A stretch of 64,000 nt of DNA, from assembly GCF_007655135.1 (NCBI RefSeq), contig NC_045129.1, forward strand, positions 30,691,122-30,755,121, read 5' to 3'. The position numbers and the translations under genes are program-made. Below the pieces are notes generated by a model. It did no database searches, was not told where the DNA came from, and worked only from the letters and a program-made list of their open reading frames with translations. Positions 57,654 through 64,000 of the stretch are shown here, piece by piece (position 1 is the first letter of the stretch; each line of letters begins with the position of its first letter). The DNA is from Punica granatum. Its lineage: Eukaryota; Streptophyta; Magnoliopsida; Myrtales; Lythraceae.

Positions 57654-59285
57654 TTTTCCCTTGGGTGGAGAAAATACGTCTTTGAATCGTCATCGTCCAA
57701 ACCATCACCTACGTAAGGAATCGGGGGCTTCACATTAAACACATTAGCAGTACAAATGTGGCTGGGAAGCTTAAGCCGATAAGGGTTCGGATTGATTTTC
57801 TCTATGAACTCCACAAGCTCAATTTTCCTTGTCGAAAGCTTGTTGTACTCCCAGCAAGAAAACGATCCTTAGTAAGAATAGCCCACACTAAATCACCCAC
57901 TTCAAATTCCACATAGCGTCGCTTCTTATCTACAGCTTGCTTATACTTGGCGTTGGTTGTTGTCAAGTGCTCATACACAGCCTGATGGATCTCTTGCAAG
58001 CTATTCACAAAATCTGCTGCCTTACCATGAACTTTAGATTGGTTAGGCAAAGGAATTAAATACAAATGACCCTTGGGACCAGCAGCATACACAACCTGGA
58101 AAGGACTAAAACCCGTACTACGATTGACAGCGTGATTATGGGCGAATTCAGCTTGGCACAACTTGAGGTCCCAACTCTTTACATGCTCCCCCACCAAACT
58201 TCACAGCAGGTTACCCAAGGACCGGTTCACGACCTCAGTTTGCCCATCGGTTTGAGGATGATAAGCACTGTTGAATTGCAACTATGTATCCACCATCTTC
58301 CTTAAGTTGCGCCAAAAGTGGCTAAGGAACTGGGTATCCCGATCGGAAACAATGGACTTTGGTAAACCATGAAGACGATACACCTCGCAAAAGTACAGCT
58401 GGGCTACTCGAATAGCATTTGTCATCTTCTTGTAAGGAATAAAATATACCATCTTAGAGAATCGATCAACAACAACGTAGATGGAGTCAGTACCACACTG
58501 TACTCGCGGTAAACCCAGCACAAAATCCATGCTAACATCCTCCCAAGGCCGTGATGGAATTGGCAATGGCATATACAACCCAGCATTAGTAGCCGTCCCT
58601 TTAGACACGTTGCAAACCCGACACCTTTGCATGTACTTCACAGCAGTTCCACCTCTTTACATATGATCAGCAAAAAATACGAGCCTTGCACTAACTGTAA
58701 CTTCCGATCTCGCCCAACATGGCCTTCTCCATGCAATTCCTTAATAATTTGCAAACAGAGGCTGCAATCTGGGATACACAATTGATTGCCCTTGAACATA
58801 AACCCATCATGCGGCAAAAATTTTGATTTCTCTCCAGCACGAGCTGTCCCCAAAACATTAGAGAAATAAGGATAAGTCTTAAGCAAATCACGAAGACAGA
58901 CAAAACTAGGTACCTCAATACGCAGGTTGAAACTGCGCAAGGACATGTACCACACATGTACCACACACATGCGCCCCGAACCATCTTTCTTGAGTGTAAG
59001 CAAGGCTGGAACTGCGCAAGGACTCAAGCTCTCACGGACATGTCCCTTGGCTAACAACTCCTCAACTTGCCTCTTCAACTCCTCACGCTCGCCAGGACTC
59101 ATCCTATAATGGGGTCTATTTGGCAGTGCCGCTCCTGGCTCCAAGTCAATTCGGTGCCAATTATCACGTAAATGTGGTAAGCCATCGGGAAGCTCATCGG
59201 GAAAGACTTCAATAAACTCAGCCACTATGGGTGCGACTGCGGTTGGGATTGTCGTCTCAGCGGCCACTTCTTTTCCAATTAGCAC
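57602..59285 (-). pseudogene. Gypsy pol (RT N-terminus joined to integrase)
   Basis: From 59285: [20 protein letters not shown] and PYRMSP-like RT start, [19 protein letters not shown], then the deletion join (about 58930-58985, within repeated ACATGTACCACAC). Next come the RNase H tail, [13 protein letters not shown] and the integrase zinc-binding [20 protein letters not shown], and catalytic regions SMDFVLGLP and SDRDTQF, with the third acidic residue in a TEVVNRS-like frame near 58220. The C-terminal part (57602-57814) includes MEFIEKINPNPYRLKLP and runs into the 3' LTR, where its stop lies. Several stops and frameshifts; non-functional. Confidence 0.82.
57654..57662 (-). other. Polypurine tract of the gypsy element
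   Basis: AAGGGAAAA on the minus strand next to the 3' LTR; it is part of the coding sequence too. Confidence 0.6.
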
Positions 59286-59306
59286 ATAAACTAGCTATGA
59301 CTCGTC

Positions 59307-60897
59307 CTACTCTTCTTCAAACATGGCCAATGACAAGAGCTTCGTTTCTCTACCCATAGATGTCGGCTTCTCCGTCTCTTTGCTGGGCACTAGCACAATC
59401 TTTACATTCTCAAGCATAAAACTGTATGAGTTAGTCCGCCCGTCATGAATTACACGGCGCTCATACTGCCAAGGCCTTCCCAACAATAAATGACATGCAT
59501 CCATTTACACCACATCATACCACACAATATCTTTATATTTCACGCCAATAGATAAAGAAATCAATGTACGTTGTGATACATTTACCTCGCCCCCCTTTTT
59601 CAGGCATGCTAGTTTATAAGGCTTAGGATGTTCCATTTTGAGGCCCAATTTCTGCACTGTCTCTACAGACACAATATTCTCACAGCTACCAGCATCAATA
59701 ACAAAACGACAAACTTTTCCGAGGACAGTGCATGTGGATTGGAAAATATTGTGCCTTCAGTCACTACTTCTTTGTCGACCACCTCCTCACAATCAAATAT
59801 AAGATCTTCGGATTCCCTCACATCCTCTTCATCACCCTCTTCTGTATCAACGAAGAATGTCTTTTTGCCAGCGACTTTCCTGCACTCGGACTGCCTGTGA
59901 CCGACCTCGCCACATCCAAAGCATCTCACCCCACTACCCGTTGGTTTATTTAACTAGTTTGTGCTGGCTGTATTTTTGTTGGCTCCCCCTCCATGGCAAT
60001 TCGCTCCGCTACTACCACCACCACCTCCAGAACGATTCGCACCACTAATGTTCCATACATTCGAGGAATTCTCGAAATTGTTGTTGAGTCGGGACTACCA
60101 CTCAACTTGTAGAGCCCTTTGATGTGCTGCCGAGACACTGAGTGGATCAAATATATTAACGGTGTCTTGAATCTGCACCTGCAACCCTCTAATATACCTC
60201 GCCACCAATTAGTCTTTAGTCTCATGTACCTCATTCCGGACCATAAGCTGGAAAAACTCTGTGGTATACTCATCCACCGTTCGAGTTCCTTGCCGTAAGT
60301 TTTGCAGTCGCTAGTACATTAATTTCTGAAAATTGTATGGTGGAAAACTGGCTCGCAAGTGTTTTTTCATCTTCTCCCACGTCTCAATTTTGGCTTGCCC
60401 AATCTACTTCTGGTTAATTTGACCTACTGCCACCATGTCGTGGCTCTGTCTCGCAGTTTAATTGTCACCAAAGGTACACGTTTATCTTCGGGCACTCCTT
60501 TAAATTCTAAGATCTCGACTGTGGTCAGCCAATCAAGAAACTCCTCGGGTTTAAGGATGCCATGAAATTCTGGAATTTCAGTTCGCATCCCAGACTCCTA
60601 ACGCCTCCTGTCATCCTCGATAGGACCCCTTTACTGCCTACATGGGATATCCGCAAAATAATTCTCTCCCTCCGAATCCTCGCCAGATTCATCTTGATCG
60701 GGGATAGGGTTAGGGTTAGGGTTCGGGTTAGGGTTTCTTCGATTCTGGTTCCCCATAAGTGCAGTCATCCTCTGCGTTAGCTGCTCTATCGTACGATCCA
60801 TCCTCTGATCCACGATTTGCTCTAGCCTCTGTTCTAGGTGTTGCAGGTTGTCACGGTCAAGAACATTGTCCACACAATCCCTTCTCTTAAGTGGCAT
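59307..60897 (-). pseudogene. Gypsy gag and protease region
   Basis: MPLKRRDCVDNVLDRDNLQ starts at 60897; an NP-repeat and acidic DESGEDSEGE follow. Decayed gag core continues to about 59950 (MRYMRLKTNWW-like). CCHC zinc knuckle CFGCGEVGHRQSEC lies near 59885-59926. The protease part includes FCRFVIDAGSCENIVS-like sequence near 59660-59710 and DACHLLLGRPWQYERR at about 59460-59504. Frameshifts separate the pieces. Confidence 0.78.
60704..60735 (+). repeat. GGGTTA hexanucleotide run in gypsy gag
   Basis: Five GGGTTA-like units, one changed to GGGTTC. On the minus strand they encode alternating Asn-Pro, so the run is part of gag. Confidence 0.8.
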
Positions 60898-60923
60898 GGT
60901 TCTTCTTCGAGATCAAATCGTAG

Positions 60924-60937
60924 TCTCTAATACCAAC
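60924..60937 (-). other. Primer binding site of the gypsy element
   Basis: GTTGGTATTAGAGA on the minus strand directly after the 5' LTR. It matches the initiator tRNA-Met PBS (TGGTATCAGAG) with C to T at one position. Confidence 0.7.
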
Positions 60938-61407
60938 TAACGCAGTATACAAGCGAGTAACTGTCACAGATCCGTTGATTCCGCAGAATACAAGAAATAC
61001 AACCTTCAATCTCCTATTGATTCTTCGAATTCCTAGGAAACCGGTATCAAACACGAATCGAATCCGAGAATGGGCGAAAGAGCACAGTAGCTCCAAAACT
61101 TTATTGATAATCTAAAAAAACTGTCCTTAGCCCTAGGACTTACATCGCTTAAATAGAAAAAAAAATGAAATTATAATGAAGGAAATAAAATATTCTATAA
61201 AATAAACTATTCCCTAAAAATTGCAAAAACGTCCAAATAACATAAAATTGTCTTTTTGAGGCCCTAAACGATGGAATTCAGCCTAAATCTTTTCTTTTCA
61301 CCGCCAAAGGCGGTGAGTTGTGCTCCGAAAGCCATTTCCCCGTGAGACAGGGTCGTCAGAACCTATTTTTCTCGATGTACTGATTTGCCACTTCTTATGC
61401 CGCATCA
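60938..61407 (-). repeat. 5' LTR of the gypsy element
   Basis: 470 bp; begins TAACGCAGTATACAAGCGAG and ends TGCCGCATCA on the plus strand. Many substitutions relative to 57185-57653. Confidence 0.88.
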
Positions 61408-61412
61408 AATAC

Positions 61413-62283
61413 TTACATCGTTGTTTCCATATCAAGGACCTTGGCATTCTCTAATATTTTTTTGGCATTGAAGTTGCGCGACCGGGATTGGATATGTTTT
61501 TGTGCCAGCGTAAGTATGCGCTAGACATCTTGCATGACAGTGGGATGCTTGGAGCAAAACTAGCTCATATTCTAATGGGGCAAAATCAAAGATTATCAGA
61601 TGATTCGAGAAAACCGCTCCAAGATGTGAGTCAGTATAGTCATCTCATTGGTCAACTTATTTACTTGAAAATAGCTAGATTGGAGTTATGTTATCCTGTG
61701 CACATCTTGTCGCAATTCATGCATGATCCACGACAAGGGCATTGGGAAGTGGCAATGAGGGTCCTTCACTATTTGAAGAGCTCTCCAGGTAGGGGCATTT
61801 TGCTGCAACCGAATTCACTTCAGCTCGTCAGTGAATGCAACTCCAATTGGGCGAGCTGCCCGATGACTCGGCGGTTGGTAACAAGGTACTTCGTCACATT
61901 GTGCAGCTGCGCCGTTTCTTGGAAAACAAAAGGGCAAACAACAATCTCGAGATCAACAGTTGAAGCCGAGTACCGAGCTATGAGCTGATATAGTTGAGAA
62001 GTCTACTCGAGTCACTTGGGATCGATCATTCTCAGCTGATGACGTTGTTTTGCGATAATCAAGCAGCGCTCCATATTGCGGCCAATCCGGTTTTTCACGA
62101 GCGAACCAAACACATAAAAATTAACTGTCATTTTATCTAACAGCACCTGATGTCCAAGGCTATTGTTACTTCTATGTGCCCACGTAATTTTAACTCGCTG
62201 ATATTTTCACAAAAGCATTAGGGAAGGATCACTTCAATTTTTTACTTGACAAGTTGGGCGTTCACAATATTCATGCTCCAACT
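61413..62283 (+). pseudogene. Copia pol, last part (RT end, RNase H)
   Basis: Resumes after the gypsy insertion with IKDLG, FGIEVAR and QRKYALDILHDSGMLG. A 166-codon frame (61488-61988) ends in the RNase H block ISRSTVEAEYRAMS. Then [21 protein letters not shown] follows near 62050-62115 in another frame. The third RNase H part shows the catalytic Asp in CDNQAA. Frameshifted. Confidence 0.85.
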
Positions 62284-62381
62284 TGAGTATAGAAATTTGA
62301 GAAGATTACCGTGCATATATTCCATATCATTCCAGCCTTTCTGCCAGCCCACTGCCCTTACCTTATTTGCGGCTCATATCA
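62284..62381 (+). repeat. Truncated 3' LTR of the third copia element
   Basis: TGAGTATAGAAATTTGAGAAG to CCTTATTTGCGGCT matches the first ~100 bp of 53598-53862; the rest is missing and no TSD is left. Confidence 0.7.
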
Positions 62382-63061
62382 TTCCAGCCTTTCTAGTTTT
62401 AGTAGTTTAGTCTAATTAGGTCTTTGTAGGAACGATGCTCTTACTTACACTATATTAGTTGCTTGATAATGTGCAATGCCTTAAGATATATCTTTATCGT
62501 AAGAATTACTATTGTGGACTTAATATATATATATATATTAAGAATTTTGAAAAATGTGTACAATAATTATTAGGTAATTGTATGTATATGTTTTAATGCA
62601 AGTATCGTGAGGGACCATAAACCATGCGTGTTGACGGTTTATTGAGAAGGTTTATGTAGAAGCTATTCACTGAAGGAATTGAAGACTCTCGTGAGTGTAA
62701 TCTAAATTATTATGTATAAAGATATGTATAGATGGATTGGATTATAAGGAAATAAAAATCAATAATAAAAAAAAATTATAAAAATGACGTGATATTTACA
62801 TTTACAGTAATTTATTTATAATAATAAAAATGATGAATGATTAGCTTTCGATAATTTTTGTAGTTAAAGACATTAAAAAAAATTCTAGTTGAGCAGAATT
62901 TTATGTTTTTCATTAAGTATGCAATCTGACGAATGAAACCATCCTAAGAAATGCCTTTCCCTTTTCTGCTGTTGCCCTTTGATTTTGGTATATACTTGAT
63001 GAATTATCACCTATGCACAAATAGTTCTATTCATCATGCCTACTCGATGGGGACCTGATTA
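62382..63061. other. Spacer downstream of the CNGC gene
   Basis: AT-rich, with a short TA run near 62525-62540. It must hold the CNGC 3' UTR and polyadenylation site on the minus strand, but no clear signal could be singled out. Confidence 0.6.
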
Positions 63062-64000
63062 TCAGTCCTCATCCACTGAAAAGTCCGGCTCTGTGGGCTT
63101 CTGCAGCGACCCGACCATGCTGGAATCTGAATCTGATATACTGTTTCCACTCCTCCTAGTGCTCGTGGTGAGCCTTGCTGCATACAATGCAAGACCAGGC
63201 CCGGGTGAGGTCAAATTTGGCTCAGGTGACGCAGCGTCCTCTCGGGCCCTGAGCTCCGCAACTTCTTTCCTCTTCTTGAACCGGCGCCAGGCAGCCTGTA
63301 TGAAACATGCCGCCCAGGTCCGCCAATGGTGCGAGTAGAACCGGAACTTGTGCCTGAGTTGCTTACTATGGAGCCGCCGGAATTGTGCTGCAACAAACTT
63401 CAGGTCCTCTGCCCGGAGGGCGAAGGCCTCCACCTCGGATACAGCCTTCACAGTTCGTGTGGATGAGGGGAGGACGGCACTGGGGCGAGGGTCCAGGGCC
63501 CATGTGAGCAACTCCTCGCCGCAGAACTCCCCAGGTCCGATCCTACACGAATTGAAGAACCCACTGCGGCCCCCATTTGTAGTGTATGAGTCCAAATGAC
63601 CCCGGATAATGAATAACATCTCGTTCACTGGGTCGCCTTCCCGCACAAGAAATGTTGCCTCGGTGCACAGGGCTGGCTTCAGCCTCTCGCAGATGGCGTC
63701 GAGCATTCTCTCATCCATTTGATCAAACAAGGGAACCTAAACACATCCATTTCAATATGAGACAAACAGTTGGACCGCTATTTTCCTTAAACGAAAGGAG
63801 AGAATTTAGTTTATAGCCTTTCTTTCGACTTACTTGTCGGACTAAGTCGAGGCAAAGGTGGCGCTTGATATCTCTTCTGAGATCTACGGGAAGGCCCTTT
63901 AAAAGGGCTTCTTCGTCGACTCCTCTTGTAGCCACCCACTTGAACTGGTCATACTTGCGAACCAATTGCCTTAGATCGGGAGGCAGCTGCCTGTGATGCA
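63062..64000 (-). CDS. CNGC: Cyclic nucleotide-gated channel (CNGC), last two exons
   Basis: Partial gene entering from the right edge. Exons 63834-64000 and 63062-63736, intron 63737-63833 (97 bp, GT-AG, phase 0). The first exon encodes the C-linker end: MHHRQLPPDLR, YDQFKWVATRGVDEE, DLRRDIKRHLCLDLV. The last exon starts VPLFDQMDERMLDAICERLK and carries the cyclic-nucleotide-binding domain: VREGDPVNEMLFIIRGHLDS, GFFNSCRIGPGEFCGEELL with the phosphate-binding cassette, and FALRAEDLKFVAAQFR (hinge). Next comes the calmodulin-binding IQ region (FIQAAWRRFKKRK), then a serine-rich tail ending KPTEPDFSVDED. The EPDFS-type end is typical of group III CNGCs (CNGC14-18), inferred from memory of the family. 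Plant CNGCs are plasma-membrane Ca2+-permeable channels. Frame is intact in the visible part; the six transmembrane helices and pore lie outside the window. Confidence 0.95.

Larger units (their letters stand above)
57185..61407 (-). mobile_element. Ty3/gypsy element lacking its RT core (4223 bp)
   Basis: Minus-oriented element with 469/470-bp LTRs, PBS, gag, CCHC, protease region, N-terminal RT, integrase and PPT, in gypsy order. A deletion joins RT residues near [10 protein letters not shown] to the end of RNase H, so the polymerase active site is gone. It inserted in the third copia element. The LTRs differ at many sites, so insertion is much older than the intact copia. Protease context (DACHLLLGRPWQYERR) suggests a chromovirus-type lineage such as Reina, tentatively. 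Confidence 0.85.
57180..61412. repeat. 5-bp target duplication of the gypsy element
   Basis: AATAC at 57180-57184 and 61408-61412; joining the copia sequence across them restores the KEYLHRCFHIKDLG reading of copia RT. Confidence 0.9.
53598..62381 (+). mobile_element. Decayed Ty1/copia element split by a gypsy element
   Basis: Plus-strand order: LTR, PBS, gag, protease, integrase, RT (to 57184), nested Ty3/gypsy (57185-61407 plus TSD), rest of RT/RNase H, truncated 3' LTR. Gag-pol is broken by many stops and frameshifts. The nested insert explains the abrupt loss of RT after the YVDD region. Confidence 0.85.

Noticed and set aside
60704..60735. Telomere-like GGGTTA run
   Set aside because: Only five units, in frame within gypsy gag as an Asn-Pro repeat; plant telomeres use TTTAGGG.

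Overview
The window is nuclear DNA from a flowering plant, probably a eudicot. It has GT-AG introns, long AT-rich spacers, nested LTR retrotransposons primed by initiator tRNA-Met, MITEs, and plant-specific gene families (CNGC channel, MCA-like). The exact species cannot be fixed from the sequence; a Myrtales genome such as pomegranate is only a guess.

Layout. About 49.4 kb is a tandem segmental duplication. Unit 1 runs from before base 1 to 26515 and unit 2 from 26516 to 49438, with the junction between a solo gypsy-type LTR and a truncated copia-type LTR. Each unit reads: old copia-type LTR (LTR'), AT-rich spacer, an exon-1 fragment of translation initiation factor eIF2-alpha (minus), a palindrome holding two convergent copies of an MCA-like gene (A/C in unit 1, B/D in unit 2), a decayed Ty1/copia element (minus) carrying a hAT-like MITE, a decayed plant-transposon-protein gene, and a large solo LTR. 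Later insertions distinguish the units. Unit 1 carries a very young, intact Ty1/copia element (7354-15408, 1323-codon gag-pol) inside gene copy A. Unit 2 carries two Mutator-type MITEs with 9-bp target duplications, a ~5.0 kb insertion inside LTR', and a ~2 kb deletion in gene copy D.

From 50.8 to 53.4 kb are two inverted remnants of the plant-transposon-protein gene. From 53.6 to 62.4 kb a decayed Ty1/copia element (plus) is split by a Ty3/gypsy element (minus, 57185-61407) that has lost its RT core. At the right edge (63062-64000 and beyond) are the last two exons of a group III-like cyclic nucleotide-gated channel gene on the minus strand, the only clearly normal host gene here.

Most notable is the MCA-like gene. 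Copy C (15957-18273, minus) could encode about 560 residues. It has the MCA-type regulatory region, but where MCA proteins carry a PLAC8 cysteine-rich tail it has a long coiled coil and about four hydrophobic segments. Copies A, B and D are pseudogenes. Copy C alone keeps an open frame and a TATA box, but its first intron has AA where A and B have the AG acceptor. All comparisons were made by eye from the sequence.
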